A stretch of DNA of 64,000 nucleotides from Pseudomonas sp. MYb118 (GTDB lineage Bacteria; Pseudomonadota; Gammaproteobacteria; Pseudomonadales; Pseudomonadaceae), in contig NZ_JBFRXN010000001.1 in NCBI RefSeq assembly GCF_040947875.1, forward strand, positions 310,001-374,000, read 5' to 3'. The notes under the pieces were generated by a model. That model had not been told where the DNA came from and made no database searches. It worked only from the letters and a program-made list of their open reading frames with translations. Both the position numbers and the translations under genes were made by a program. How positions within the stretch are numbered: the stretch's first letter is position 1; each line of letters begins with the position of its first letter. Positions 8,384 through 19,783 of this stretch are shown one piece after another.

Positions 8384-11300
8384 GTGCGGCTCAAGTGCAT
8401 CAAGCTGGCGGGGTTCAAGTCCTTCGTCGACCCGACCACGGTGAACTTCCCCAGTAACATGGCGGCGGTGGTCGGGCCCAATGGTTGCGGCAAGTCGAAC
8501 ATCATCGACGCCGTGCGCTGGGTGATGGGCGAGAGCTCGGCGAAGAACCTGCGTGGCGAGTCGATGACCGACGTCATCTTCAACGGCTCGACCAGCCGCA
8601 AGCCGGTGAGCCAGGCGAGCATCGAACTGGTGTTCGATAACTCCGATGGCACCCTGATCGGCGAATACGCCGCCTACGCGGAAATTTCCATTCGCCGCAA
8701 AGTCACCCGCGACAGCCAGAACAGCTATTTCCTCAACGGCGCCAAATGCCGTCGTCGCGACATCACCGATATCTTCCTCGGCACCGGCCTGGGCCCGCGC
8801 AGCTACTCGATCATCGAGCAGGGGATGATCTCCAAGCTGATCGAAGCCAAGCCTGAGGATCTGCGCAACTTCATCGAGGAAGCGGCGGGGATCTCCAAGT
8901 ACAAGGAGCGTCGGCGCGAGACCGAGAACCGCATCCGCCGCACCCACGAAAACCTGGCGCGCCTGACCGACCTGCGCGAAGAGCTCGAACGTCAGCTCGA
9001 ACGCCTGCACCGTCAGGCCGAGTCGGCCAAGAAGTACCAGGAATACAAGGGCGAGGAGCGTCAGCTCAAGGCCCAGTTGTCGGCACTGCGCTGGCAGGCA
9101 CTGAACGAGCAGGTCGGGCAGCGCGAAGCGGTGATCGGCAACCAGGAAGTCACCTTCGAAGCGCTGGTGGCCGAACAGCGCAATGCCGACGCCAGCATCG
9201 AGCGCCTGCGCGACGGACACCATGACCTGTCCGAACGGTTCAATCTGGTGCAGGGCCGCTTCTATTCGGTCGGCGGCGACATCGCCCGGGTCGAGCAGAG
9301 CATCCAGCACGGCCAGCAACGCCTGCGCCAGTTGCAGGACGACTTGAAGGAAGCCGAGCGCGCGCGCCTGGAAACCGAATCGCACCTGGGCCACGACCGC
9401 ACCTTGCTGCTGACCCTGGGCGAAGAGCTGGACATGCTCACCCCTGAGCAGGAAGTCACCAGCGCCGCCGCCGAAGAAGCCGCCGCCGCGCTGGAAGAAT
9501 CCGAAACCACCATGCACGGCTGGCAGGAGCAGTGGGACGCCTTCAACCTGACGGCCGCCGAGCCGCGCCGCCAGTCCGAAGTGCAACAGGCGCGCATCCA
9601 GCAGCTGGAAACCAGCCTGGAGCGCCTGGCCGACCGGCAGAAGCGCCTGGCCGAGGAACGCGAGTTGCTTTCGGCGGACCCGGAAGACGCGGCGATGATG
9701 GAGCTTGCCGAGCAACTGGCGACCAGCGAAGCGACCCTGGAAGACTTGCAGGCCAGCGAAGAGGCCCAGGTCGAACGCCTTGAGCAACTGCGCCAGCAAT
9801 TGCAGCAGGCGTTGTCGGCGCAGCAACAGGCGCAGGGCGATTTGCAGCGCCTCAACGGGCGCCTGGCGTCGCTGGAAGCCTTGCAGCAGGCCGCGCTCGA
9901 TCCGGGCACCGGCACCGCCCAGTGGCTGCGCGAGCAGAACCTGGCGCAGCGTCCGCGTTTGGCCGAAGGCCTGAAGGTCGACGCCGGCTGGGAACTGGCG
10001 GTGGAAACCGTGCTCGGCGCCGATCTGCAAGCGGTGCTGGTGGACGATTTTGCCGGCATCGACCTGGGCGGTTTTACCCAGGGCGATTTGCGTTTGCTCA
10101 GCCCTGCCGGCGATGGCGTACGGGTGGCCGGCAGTCTGCTGGACAAGGTCGAGGCGCAGATCGACCTGTCGCCGTGGCTGGGTCAGGTCAAGCCGGTCGA
10201 CAGCCTCGAACAGGCTCTGGCCCTGCGTGGCCAGTTGGCGGACGGGCAAAGCCTGATCAGCCGCGATGGTTACTGGGTCGGCCGGCACTTCCTGCGCGTG
10301 CGTCGGGCCAGCGAAGCGGAAAGCGGCGTGCTGGCCCGCGGGCAGGAGATCCAGCAACTGGGCCTGGAGCGCGAAGAGCGCGAAGCTTCGGTCGAGGCTC
10401 TGGAAACCCAATTGCAAAACCTGCGGGCACAGCAGCGCCAGCAGGAAAACGGTCGCGAGCATTTGCGTCGTCTGTTGCAGGACGAGGCGCGCCAGCAGGG
10501 CGAACTCAAGGCACAACTGTCCGCCGGCAAGGCCAAGGCCGAACAGTTGACCTTGCGCCGCAGCCGGCTGGATGACGAACTGACCGAGCTGGCCGAGCAG
10601 CGCGAGCTGGAGCACGAGAACATTGGTGAAGCGCGCCTGCAATTGCAGGACGCCCTGGATGCCATGGCGCTGGACACCGAGCAACGCGAATTGCTGCTGG
10701 CCCAGCGTGACAGCCTGCGCGAACGCCTCGACCGTGTGCGCCAGGAAGCGCGGCAGCACAAGGATCACGCTCACCAGTTGGCCGTGCGCCTGGGTTCGTT
10801 GCGCGCGCAGCACGACTCCACGCGCCAGGCGTTGGAGCGCCTGGAAATGCAGTCCGAGCGCCTGACCGAAAAACGTGAACAGCTGAGTCTCAATCTGGAG
10901 GAGGGCGAGGCGCCGCTGGAAGAGCTGCGGCTCAAGCTCGAGGAATTGCTCGACAAGCGCATGACCGTCGACGAAGAACTCAAGACCGCGCAGATCGCCA
11001 TGGAAGATGCCGACCGTGAACTGCGCGACGCCGAGAAACGCCGCAACCAGGCCGAGCAGCAATCGCAATTGATCCGTGGCCAGATGGAATCCCAGCGCAT
11101 GGAATGGCAAGCCCTGACCGTGCGCCGCAAGGCTCTGGAAGATCAGTTGCTCGCCGACGGTTACGACCTGCACGGCGTGCTCGCCACCCTGGCCGCCGAG
11201 GCCAACGAGAAGGACGCCGAAGAAGAACTCGAGCGCATCGCCGCACGCATTGCGCGCCTGGGCGCGATCAACCTCGCGGCCATCGACGAATACCAGCAAC

Positions 11301-11872
11301 AATCGGAGCGTAAACGTTATCTGGATGCGCAGAACGACGATCTGGTGGAAGCGCTGGATACGCTCGAGAACGTAATTCGCAAGATCGACAAGGAGACCCG
11401 CAACCGCTTCAAGGATACCTTTGATCAGATCAATGGCGGTTTACAGGCGCTTTTCCCAAAAGTTTTCGGTGGAGGCAGCGCCTATTTGGAACTGACGGGC
11501 GAAGATCTACTCGATACAGGGGTGACGATCATGGCGCGTCCGCCAGGAAAGAAGAACAGCACCATCCATTTGCTCTCCGGTGGCGAAAAAGCCCTGACCG
11601 CATTGGCCCTGGTTTTTGCCATCTTCAAGTTGAATCCGGCACCGTTCTGCATGCTCGATGAAGTGGATGCGCCACTGGACGACGCGAACGTCGGACGTTA
11701 CGCACGATTGGTGAAGGAGATGTCGCAGACGGTGCAGTTCATCTACATCACCCACAACAAGATCGCCATGGAAATGGCTGATCAATTGATGGGGGTGACG
11801 ATGCACGAACCGGGATGTTCGCGACTGGTGGCAGTGGATGTCGAGGAAGCGATGGCGATGGTGGATGCCTGA
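8384..11872 (+). CDS. smc: Chromosome segregation SMC ATPase
   Basis: A 1162-residue SMC protein that compacts and resolves replicated chromosomes with ScpA/ScpB. The N-terminal ATPase half has Walker A GPNGCGKS at residues 31-38. Two long coiled-coil arms (about 170-500 and 680-1000, rich in Q, E, R and L) flank a hinge at about 520-660. The C-terminal half has the signature LLSGGEKALTALAL and Walker B CMLDEVDAPLDD. The start is GTG at 8384. The spacing from AAAGG is very short, so translation may depend on coupling to the GntR gene that ends 3 nt before it. Confidence 0.97.
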   Translation: MRLKCIKLAGFKSFVDPTTVNFPSNMAAVVGPNGCGKSNIIDAVRWVMGESSAKNLRGESMTDVIFNGSTSRKPVSQASIELVFDNSDGTLIGEYAAYAEISIRRKVTRDSQNSYFLNGAKCRRRDITDIFLGTGLGPRSYSIIEQGMISKLIEAKPEDLRNFIEEAAGISKYKERRRETENRIRRTHENLARLTDLREELERQLERLHRQAESAKKYQEYKGEERQLKAQLSALRWQALNEQVGQREAVIGNQEVTFEALVAEQRNADASIERLRDGHHDLSERFNLVQGRFYSVGGDIARVEQSIQHGQQRLRQLQDDLKEAERARLETESHLGHDRTLLLTLGEELDMLTPEQEVTSAAAEEAAAALEESETTMHGWQEQWDAFNLTAAEPRRQSEVQQARIQQLETSLERLADRQKRLAEERELLSADPEDAAMMELAEQLATSEATLEDLQASEEAQVERLEQLRQQLQQALSAQQQAQGDLQRLNGRLASLEALQQAALDPGTGTAQWLREQNLAQRPRLAEGLKVDAGWELAVETVLGADLQAVLVDDFAGIDLGGFTQGDLRLLSPAGDGVRVAGSLLDKVEAQIDLSPWLGQVKPVDSLEQALALRGQLADGQSLISRDGYWVGRHFLRVRRASEAESGVLARGQEIQQLGLEREEREASVEALETQLQNLRAQQRQQENGREHLRRLLQDEARQQGELKAQLSAGKAKAEQLTLRRSRLDDELTELAEQRELEHENIGEARLQLQDALDAMALDTEQRELLLAQRDSLRERLDRVRQEARQHKDHAHQLAVRLGSLRAQHDSTRQALERLEMQSERLTEKREQLSLNLEEGEAPLEELRLKLEELLDKRMTVDEELKTAQIAMEDADRELRDAEKRRNQAEQQSQLIRGQMESQRMEWQALTVRRKALEDQLLADGYDLHGVLATLAAEANEKDAEEELERIAARIARLGAINLAAIDEYQQQSERKRYLDAQNDDLVEALDTLENVIRKIDKETRNRFKDTFDQINGGLQALFPKVFGGGSAYLELTGEDLLDTGVTIMARPPGKKNSTIHLLSGGEKALTALALVFAIFKLNPAPFCMLDEVDAPLDDANVGRYARLVKEMSQTVQFIYITHNKIAMEMADQLMGVTMHEPGCSRLVAVDVEEAMAMVDA

Positions 11873-12073
11873 GCCGGTGTGAGTAGGAACTATAGTTTTC
11901 AGTCTGTAAGGCCTTTCTGAACGCTTGTTCTTGCTGGCAAATCGACATATTCGCGCAAGCCATGGTGACAGACGGTGTAAAGTTGTCTTTGGTCGTGCTA
12001 GTTTAATGTCAATTTTTCGTATACGTGGGCAAAACGCCTGTCAGAACATAGAGTTGGCGCCACGTTTTAAAGC

Positions 12074-12102
12074 GGTTTACCAGTTGTAAACCCCTTATTT
12101 TT
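12074..12102 (+). terminator. Putative terminator between smc and zipA
   Basis: GGTTTAC (12074-12080), a five-base loop and GTAAACC (12086-12092) form a 7-bp stem followed by CCTTATTTTT. It ends about 30 nt before the zipA start, so it would lie in the zipA leader if zipA is transcribed from further upstream. Confidence 0.5.
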
Positions 12103-12131
12103 CAGCATTTTTTATAGAGGCACGGGATTAC

Positions 12132-12995
12132 ATGGAAATCGGTCTGCGCGAGTGGCTGATCGTCATCGGCATCATTGTCATTGCCGGTATTCTTTTTGAT
12201 GGCTGGCGCCGGATGCGCGGCGGCAAGGGGAAGCTGAAGTTCCGTCTTGATCGAAATCTGTCCAATTTGCCGGATGACGACGGCAATGCCGAGCTGCTGG
12301 GTCCGTCCCGCGTGCTCGATACCCATCAAGAGCCGCAACTGGACGAGCATGACCTGCCGTCGGTCAGTGCACCGGCCCGCGAGCCTCGCGAAACCCGTGA
12401 GCCAGTCGCCAAGCGCGGCAAGCGTGGTCATTCCGAGCCTGCCCAGGGCGACATGAACCTGAGCCTGGACCTGGATGGCGGCCCGAGCTTCAGCAGCCGT
12501 GACGACGATTTCCCGGACGACAGCAAATCCTCGCCTGCGCTGGGCGACAAGGATCAGCCGCAAGCCGAGGAAGTGCTGGTGATCAGCGTGATCTGCCGCG
12601 ACGCCGCCGGCTTCAAGGGCCCGGCTCTGTTGCAGAACATCCTCGAAAGCGGCCTGCGCTTCGGCGAGATGGACATTTTCCATCGCCACGAAAGCATGGC
12701 GGGTAACGGTGAAGTGCTGTTCTCCATGGCCAACGCGGTCAAGCCAGGCATCTTTGACCTGGATGACATCGACCATTTCAGCACCCCGGCGGTGAGCTTC
12801 TTCCTCGGTCTGCCAGGCCCACGTCACCCCAAGCAGGCTTTCGACGTGATGGTGGCAGCGGCGCGCAAGCTGTCCCAGGAGCTGAACGGCGAACTCAAGG
12901 ACGATCAGCGCAGCGTGCTGACCGCCCAGACCATCGAACATTACCGTCAGCGCATCGTCGAGTTCGAACGTCGCGCACTGACCCAGAAGCGTTGA
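12132..12995 (+). CDS. zipA: Cell division protein ZipA
   Basis: An inner-membrane anchor that tethers FtsZ protofilaments at the division site. The 287-residue protein opens with a single N-terminal transmembrane helix ([20 protein letters not shown]), then a basic patch, a long charged and proline-containing unstructured linker (about 40-150), and the C-terminal FtsZ-binding fold (about 155-280: [33 protein letters not shown]). The order smc-zipA-ligA is conserved in pseudomonads. Confidence 0.95.
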   Translation: MEIGLREWLIVIGIIVIAGILFDGWRRMRGGKGKLKFRLDRNLSNLPDDDGNAELLGPSRVLDTHQEPQLDEHDLPSVSAPAREPRETREPVAKRGKRGHSEPAQGDMNLSLDLDGGPSFSSRDDDFPDDSKSSPALGDKDQPQAEEVLVISVICRDAAGFKGPALLQNILESGLRFGEMDIFHRHESMAGNGEVLFSMANAVKPGIFDLDDIDHFSTPAVSFFLGLPGPRHPKQAFDVMVAAARKLSQELNGELKDDQRSVLTAQTIEHYRQRIVEFERRALTQKR

Positions 12996-13022
12996 GAACA
13001 GGTCGCGCCGCGCGACCTGTAC

Positions 13023-13091
13023 CTGTAGGAGCTGAGCTTGCTCGCGATGGCGTCCTTGAAATCGCCATCGCGAGCAAGCTCGGCTCCTACA
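13023..13091. repeat. REP pair
   Basis: Inverted arms CTGTAGGAGCTGAGCTTGCT.. and ..ATCGCGAGCAAGCTCGGCTC with a one-base difference from consensus compensated on the opposite arm (GCTGAGC / GCTCGGC). Located after zipA. Confidence 0.85.
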
Positions 13092-13116
13092 ATAAGCTTT
13101 GCCGCATTAACAAATT

Positions 13117-15515
<2,399 letters not shown>

Positions 15516-15522
15516 CGGCCCC

Positions 15523-15612
15523 CTGTAGGAGCGAGCTTGCTCGCGAAGCGGTGGGGCATTCACCAGTTGTGTCGCCTGATGCTCCGCTATCGCGAGCAAG
15601 CTCGCTCCTACA
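15523..15612. repeat. REP pair
   Basis: Canonical arms at 15523-15549 and 15586-15612, 8 nt after the ligA stop. A decayed third arm (ACTGTGGGAACGATCTCGAT) follows at about 15639-15658. Confidence 0.9.
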
Positions 15613-15700
15613 GTGGATTCTTGTTCAACCCAAACCCACTGTGGGAACGATCTCGATGGAGCAATGATCTAGTCTTGGCAACCCCCAGGAAGAGATCGCC

Positions 15701-16822
15701 ATGCTCCGTTTCTTCGAACAGCTCAGCCCGCGCAGCCGCAAAGTCTGGAGCTGTCGCTGCGGGCAATCGCTGTTCTTCCCCAACAGCCAATGCCTGGCTT
15801 GTTCAGCCGCCCTGGGCTATCAGCCCCGGCAAGGCCGCCTGACCTCCATGCAACCTGCCGAGCAGCCAGGCACCTGGCAGCTCGACGCCGCCCCGGACAC
15901 CGGTGCCTGGCGCCGCTGTGCCAACCTCGACTCGCCGGCCGCCTGCAACTGGTTGTTGCCGGCCAGCGATCCACACCGCTTGTGCATCGCTTGCCGACTC
16001 AATCGCACCATCCCCGATCTGTCGATTGCCGACAACCACGAGCGCTGGCGCAAGGTCGAAGCGGCCAAGCGTCGGCTGATCGCCCAGTTACTCGGCCTGG
16101 GTCTGTCGGTCGTCCCCAGGTCGGAAAACGCAGAGACCGGCCTGGCGTTCGACTTCATCGGCGTCGACCAGTACGGCCAACCACCCACCACCGGCCACGC
16201 CCACGGCCTGATTACCCTCGACATCGAGGAAGCCGACGACGCCCATCGCGAACAGGTGCGGGTGCACATGCACGAACCCTATCGCACGCTGCTCGGGCAT
16301 TTTCGGCATGAGATCGGTCACTACTACTGGGATCGGCTGATCGCCGACGGCCCATGGCTGGAACCGTTTCGAGCACTGTTCGGTGATGAACGTGCCAGCT
16401 ACGCCGCTGCCCTCGAGCGTCACTACCAGCAAGGACCGCCGCTCGGCTGGCAGCAACGGTTCGTCAGCGCCTACGCCACCATGCATCCATGGGAAGACTG
16501 GGCGGAAACCTGGGCGCACTACCTGCACATGATGGACGCCGTGGACACCGCCCTCGGTTTTGGCCTGAGCGCAAGGGGAGTGGACCTCGACTACCCGCCG
16601 TACCCCGCCAGCGTCCTGTTCGATCCAGAGCACCCCGGCGGCGAGGCATTCCTGTCCGTCATCAACGCCTGGATCGAACTGGCCAGCCTGCTCAACGAAC
16701 TGTCACACAGCATGGGCCAGCCGGATTTCTACCCCTTCGTCCTGCCCCCGGCGGCGATCACCAAACTGCACTTCATCCACCTTGTAACCTGTAGGAGCGA
16801 GCTTGCTCGCGATGGTCGTTAA
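15701..16822 (+). CDS. Putative zinc-ribbon/zinc metallopeptidase
   Basis: A 373-residue protein of the family annotated as putative zinc-binding metallopeptidase. The N-terminus has zinc-ribbon cysteines (WSCRCGQSLFFP, CLAC; a second pair in RRCANL and LCIACRL). The catalytic domain has HEIGHYYWDRL (HExxH) and the downstream acidic EDWAETWAHYLHM. RBS AGGA precedes the ATG at 15701. The substrate is unknown. Oddity: the last ~11 codons (CRSELARDGR) are encoded by a REP arm, so the natural C-terminus has been replaced or extended by the repeat. Confidence 0.8.
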   Translation: MLRFFEQLSPRSRKVWSCRCGQSLFFPNSQCLACSAALGYQPRQGRLTSMQPAEQPGTWQLDAAPDTGAWRRCANLDSPAACNWLLPASDPHRLCIACRLNRTIPDLSIADNHERWRKVEAAKRRLIAQLLGLGLSVVPRSENAETGLAFDFIGVDQYGQPPTTGHAHGLITLDIEEADDAHREQVRVHMHEPYRTLLGHFRHEIGHYYWDRLIADGPWLEPFRALFGDERASYAAALERHYQQGPPLGWQQRFVSAYATMHPWEDWAETWAHYLHMMDAVDTALGFGLSARGVDLDYPPYPASVLFDPEHPGGEAFLSVINAWIELASLLNELSHSMGQPDFYPFVLPPAAITKLHFIHLVTCRSELARDGR

Positions 16823-16892
16823 CGATAACGCTGAGTGTCAGGATAGCCAGCGGTGCCTGGGCCTCCATCGCGAGCAAGCTCGCTCCTACAGG
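16789..16892. repeat. REP pair overlapping a coding 3' end
   Basis: The left arm (16789-16815) lies inside the metallopeptidase reading frame; the right arm ends at 16892. A third GC-variant arm (CTGTGGGAACGGGCTCGCCC..) is at 16921-16946. Confidence 0.9.
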
Positions 16893-16994
16893 ATTTCACC
16901 GTGAACAGGCGGCAAGCCCCCTGTGGGAACGGGCTCGCCCGCGACAGCCTTTGCATGTCCTTGAACCCACTCAAATTTTTATCCCGGCCAACGG

Positions 16995-17022
16995 TTGTAA
17001 CTTCGCCGCAGACAGGTACAAT
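16995..17022 (+). promoter_or_regulatory. Predicted ffs promoter
   Basis: TTGTAA (16995-17000), a 16-bp spacer and TACAAT (17017-17022), followed by the GC-rich discriminator GGCGCGGC typical of growth-rate-controlled stable RNA genes. Transcription would begin near 17029, about 25 nt before the mature 4.5S end. Confidence 0.6.
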
Positions 17023-17054
17023 GGCGCGGCTCGCCGTCAGGCGGGCGTCGTTAT

Positions 17055-17164
17055 GGTGACCCCATCGGTCCCCCCGCAACGATTACCCGTGAACCTGGTC
17101 AGAGCCGGAAGGCAGCAGCCACAGCGGGAACATTGTGTGCCGGGGTGTGGCTGGTGGGGTTGCC
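17055..17164 (+). ncRNA. ffs: 4.5S RNA (bacterial signal recognition particle RNA)
   Basis: The RNA scaffold of SRP, binding Ffh and the FtsY receptor for co-translational membrane targeting. The ends GGTGACCCCA (17055-17064) and TGGGGTTGCC (17155-17164) pair over 10 bp with two wobbles. The highly conserved apical domain is present: CAGAGCCGGAAGGCAGCAGC (17100-17119) contains the GGAA tetraloop, AGCAGC and the Ffh-binding internal loops. The about 110-nt size fits the small bacterial SRP RNA. Confidence 0.95.
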
Positions 17165-17284
17165 ACCTTAACGAACCGCAAGCCCTCTCTCGCGTTTTTC
17201 ATCTCCAATCTCATTTTTTCTGCTCTGCCATGGATCGTTTCCAGCGGCGGATGTCTGTCGTTTGCGCGTTGGCCAGCGGCACAT

Positions 17285-17328
17285 AAAAAAGGAGGCCGAC
17301 CTGTTGAATCAAGTCGGCCTCCTTTTTT
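17285..17328. terminator. Bidirectional terminator
   Basis: AAAAAAGGAGGCCGAC (17285-17300) is perfectly complementary to GTCGGCCTCCTTTTTT (17313-17328), with a 12-nt loop. It serves the Xre gene from the right (its stop is at 17340) and any rightward ffs transcript. Confidence 0.85.
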
Positions 17329-17339
17329 CATGTCGGTCG

Positions 17340-17654
17340 CTAGGGCTTGGACAGCGCCTGATCGACGGCGGCGATCAGTTTGCCCAGATCCTTCGGTGTG
17401 GCGCTGTGGATGACGGAGAACAGGTAGGCGCGCTGCTCGTCTTCATCGTCCAGGTCGACAAAAAATGCCTTCAGCTGGACCCCCAGCACATTGGCCAGCA
17501 GGAACAGAGCCTCCACGCTGGGCGTGTAGGTGCCGGTTTCGAAGCGGCTGATGGTTTTGGGGTCAAAACCGGTCCTTTCGCCGAGCTCAGCCTGAGTAAG
17601 CCCCGCAACCTTGCGGTAACGGCGAATGGCTGAACCCAAACTCAAAATTTGCAT
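17340..17654 (-). CDS. Xre-family helix-turn-helix regulator
   Basis: A 104-residue protein with an N-terminal Cro/C1-type HTH (about residues 6-62: RRYRKVAGLTQAELGERTGF and PKTISRFETG are the two helices) and a short C-terminal tail with an acidic DLDDEDEQ patch. It stands alone, facing away from the PAS-GGDEF-EAL gene with a 419-bp divergent gap. There is no toxin-like partner, so it is probably a stand-alone regulator; its target is unknown. Confidence 0.85.
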   Translation of the reverse strand: MQILSLGSAIRRYRKVAGLTQAELGERTGFDPKTISRFETGTYTPSVEALFLLANVLGVQLKAFFVDLDDEDEQRAYLFSVIHSATPKDLGKLIAAVDQALSKP

Positions 17655-18073
17655 CGCTCAATTCCCATTTAGAATCAAGAACTTAACGATAGATTTTCGC
17701 ATTAGACAACCGCGCGGTTCATCACCTTGCTTTGCAAAATGTGATGTGTTTCGTAGAATCGGCGCTCCCAAGGGGATATTGGGTGTCCGGTTCTCTGAAG
17801 TTCGCCTGATGGCGGGGAGCCAGTAGTGCGCTCTTTCCCGCAGGTGGGCGGCGGGCTCAAGTTGTCTTGAAGCCTTGCAAAAAGTTACCGAAATGGCGGG
17901 TACCGTTTTTCTGTCCGGGTCTTTGAGCCTAGTAGATCTTCGGCTGCCAATGGGCCATCAATGGCTGTACATGGAGTGATCACGTGGCGCTGCGCAACAG
18001 GATTCAACTCATCTCCACCAGGCGTTGCGCGCTGGTCGAGCGGTACCGCCGCTAGCGGCAGCGAGCCTGAATC
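17655..18073. other. Divergent 419-bp intergenic region with long leader
   Basis: Contains a rightward promoter (17732-17759) and about 300 nt of leader before the GGDEF-EAL gene. The leader holds an inverted repeat GCGCAAC (17992-17998)/GTTGCGC (18024-18030), a 12-bp palindrome GCCGCTAGCGGC (about 18048-18059) and a possible 23-codon ORF from GTG 17984 to TAG 18055 (VALRNRIQLIS...). I could not match it to a known riboswitch class. Confidence 0.45.
17732..17759 (+). promoter_or_regulatory. Predicted promoter for the GGDEF-EAL gene
   Basis: TTGCAA (17732-17737) and TAGAAT (17754-17759) with a 16-bp spacer. The predicted start near 17766 leaves a ~308-nt untranslated leader. Confidence 0.45.
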
Positions 18074-19774
18074 ATGGATGAGAAATACCGCCGGGCCGTG
18101 GATGCCGCCGCGATTTTTTCCGAGACCGACCTCACCGGGCGGATCACCTACGTCAACGATCAGTTCTGCGCCTTGTCCGGCTACAGCCGCGACGAATTGC
18201 TCGGACAGAACCACCGCCTGCTCAACTCCGGGCTGCACCCCGCCGAATTCTTCCTTGATATGTGGCACACCATCGCCCTGGGTCATGTATGGAAGGGCGA
18301 AATCTGTAATCGCGCCAAGGATGGCAGCCTGTTCTGGGTCGAGAGCACGCTGGTGCCGGTGCTGGACGATCTGACCGGGCGCATTCACCGTTACCTGGCT
18401 ATCCGTTTCGATATCAGCGAAAAACGTCAGTTGCTGCATTCCCTGCAATGGCGTGTCGGCCATGATGTGCTGACCGGCTTGCCCAATCGCGCATTTCTTT
18501 CGGATCTGCTCGATCAGGCGCTGATGTTCTCCCGTCAGGAAAACATCCCGCTGGCGGTGTGCATGCTCGACCTGGACGGCTTCAAGGCCGTCAACGATGG
18601 CTACGGGCATGCCAGCGGTGACCAGTTGCTGGTGGAGGTGGCCAAGCGTCTGCGCGATATCGTTCGCGGCGAAGACGTAGTGGCGCGGTTGGCGGGGGAC
18701 GAGTTCGTGCTGGTGTTGCGTTACGTGCGTGATCTGCCCGAGCTGCGCGCTGCGCTGAACCGTGTGCTGGGTGCGCTCTCGACGCCTTACTCGGTGCAGG
18801 GTAATACGTTGAATGTGTTCGCCAGCATCGGCGTCACGCTGTTCCCCCATGACGACGAAGATGCCGAAACCCTGCTGCGTCATGCCGACCAGGCCATGTA
18901 CGTGGCCAAGCAGAGCGGGCGCAATCGCTTTCATCTGTTCGATGTGGTCCGTGATCGGGAGGTCAGGGCGACGCACCAGACGGTGGAGCGGGTGCGGCAG
19001 GCCCTGGTCGCTGGCGAGCTGCGTCTTTATTACCAGCCCAAGGTGCATATGCGCAGCGGCGCTGTTGTCGGCTTCGAGGCGCTGCTGCGCTGGCAGCACC
19101 CGCAGGACGGCCTGGTCCCGGCGCGAGAGTTCCTGCCGCTGGTGGAGGAGACGGACCTGATCATCGACATCGGTGAGTGGGTGATCGACCAGGTGTTAGT
19201 GCAACTGGAGCGCTGGCAGGCCGCAGGGACGTGCTGGCCGATCAGCGTCAACATTGGCGCGCGGCATTTCCAGCGGGCGGATTTCGTCGATCGCCTCGGC
19301 GCTCTGCTTGCCCGGCATGCTGGTGTTGCGCCGCAGTTGCTGGACCTGGAAATCGTCGAATCGGTGGCCGTTGAGAACATCCAGCATGTCAGCGCCTGTC
19401 TACAGGCCTGCCAGGCACTCGGTGTGCAGTTTTCCCTGGGGGATTTCGGCACCGGTCATTCGTCGTTGAGTTACCTCAAGCGCCTGCGCACGCAAACGAT
19501 CAAGATCGACCGCTCGTTCATTCGCGACATTTTGCACGATCATGATGATCTGGCCCTGACCACGGCGGTGATCGGCCTGGCGAGGGCGTTTGGCCGGCAA
19601 GTGATCGCCGAGGGGCTGGAGAGTATCGAGCATGGCGAGTTGCTGTTGCAGTTGGGGTGCGACATCGCCCAGGGTTATTTCATCGCCCGGCCGATGCCGG
19701 CGGATGCAGTGCCCGGCTGGGTCGAGCGCTACGTCGCGCCGCTGCAATGGCGGCTGAATGAGGCCATGGTGTAG
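18074..19774 (+). CDS. PAS-GGDEF-EAL cyclic-di-GMP signalling protein
   Basis: A 566-residue cytosolic protein without transmembrane helices. A PAS sensor (about 1-120: [20 protein letters not shown]) is followed by a diguanylate cyclase domain (about 135-300) and a phosphodiesterase domain (about 315-560). The active-site loop reads RLAGDEF instead of GGDEF and is preceded at the right distance by an inhibitory-site RGED (RxxD). The EAL domain keeps FEALLRW, but the usual DDFGTG reads GDFGTG, losing a metal-binding Asp. An in-frame TGA two codons before the ATG fixes the start. It may be a cyclase, a c-di-GMP receptor or a weak bifunctional enzyme. Confidence 0.88.
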   Translation: MDEKYRRAVDAAAIFSETDLTGRITYVNDQFCALSGYSRDELLGQNHRLLNSGLHPAEFFLDMWHTIALGHVWKGEICNRAKDGSLFWVESTLVPVLDDLTGRIHRYLAIRFDISEKRQLLHSLQWRVGHDVLTGLPNRAFLSDLLDQALMFSRQENIPLAVCMLDLDGFKAVNDGYGHASGDQLLVEVAKRLRDIVRGEDVVARLAGDEFVLVLRYVRDLPELRAALNRVLGALSTPYSVQGNTLNVFASIGVTLFPHDDEDAETLLRHADQAMYVAKQSGRNRFHLFDVVRDREVRATHQTVERVRQALVAGELRLYYQPKVHMRSGAVVGFEALLRWQHPQDGLVPAREFLPLVEETDLIIDIGEWVIDQVLVQLERWQAAGTCWPISVNIGARHFQRADFVDRLGALLARHAGVAPQLLDLEIVESVAVENIQHVSACLQACQALGVQFSLGDFGTGHSSLSYLKRLRTQTIKIDRSFIRDILHDHDDLALTTAVIGLARAFGRQVIAEGLESIEHGELLLQLGCDIAQGYFIARPMPADAVPGWVERYVAPLQWRLNEAMV

Positions 19775-19783
19775 GACCGGCGC

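Noticed and set aside
7625..11302. 1225-codon open frame on the minus strand opposite the GntR gene and smc
   Set aside because: It is antisense to two clear genes, has no domain signature and is low-complexity (L, Q, A, F rich). Long antisense frames are a known effect of GC-rich codon usage.
16951..17413. Overlapping plus-strand ORFs across the ffs region
   Set aside because: They overlap the 4.5S RNA gene and the terminator hairpin and have no coding signature.
17984..18055. 23-codon ORF VALRNRIQLIS... as a real small gene
   Set aside because: GTG start without a clear RBS, no homologue recognised, and it lies in a structured leader. Kept only as part of the leader observation.
17766..18073. 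Known c-di-GMP riboswitch in the GGDEF-EAL leader
   Set aside because: I could not find the conserved core of the GEMM class; the pairing seen is unrelated.
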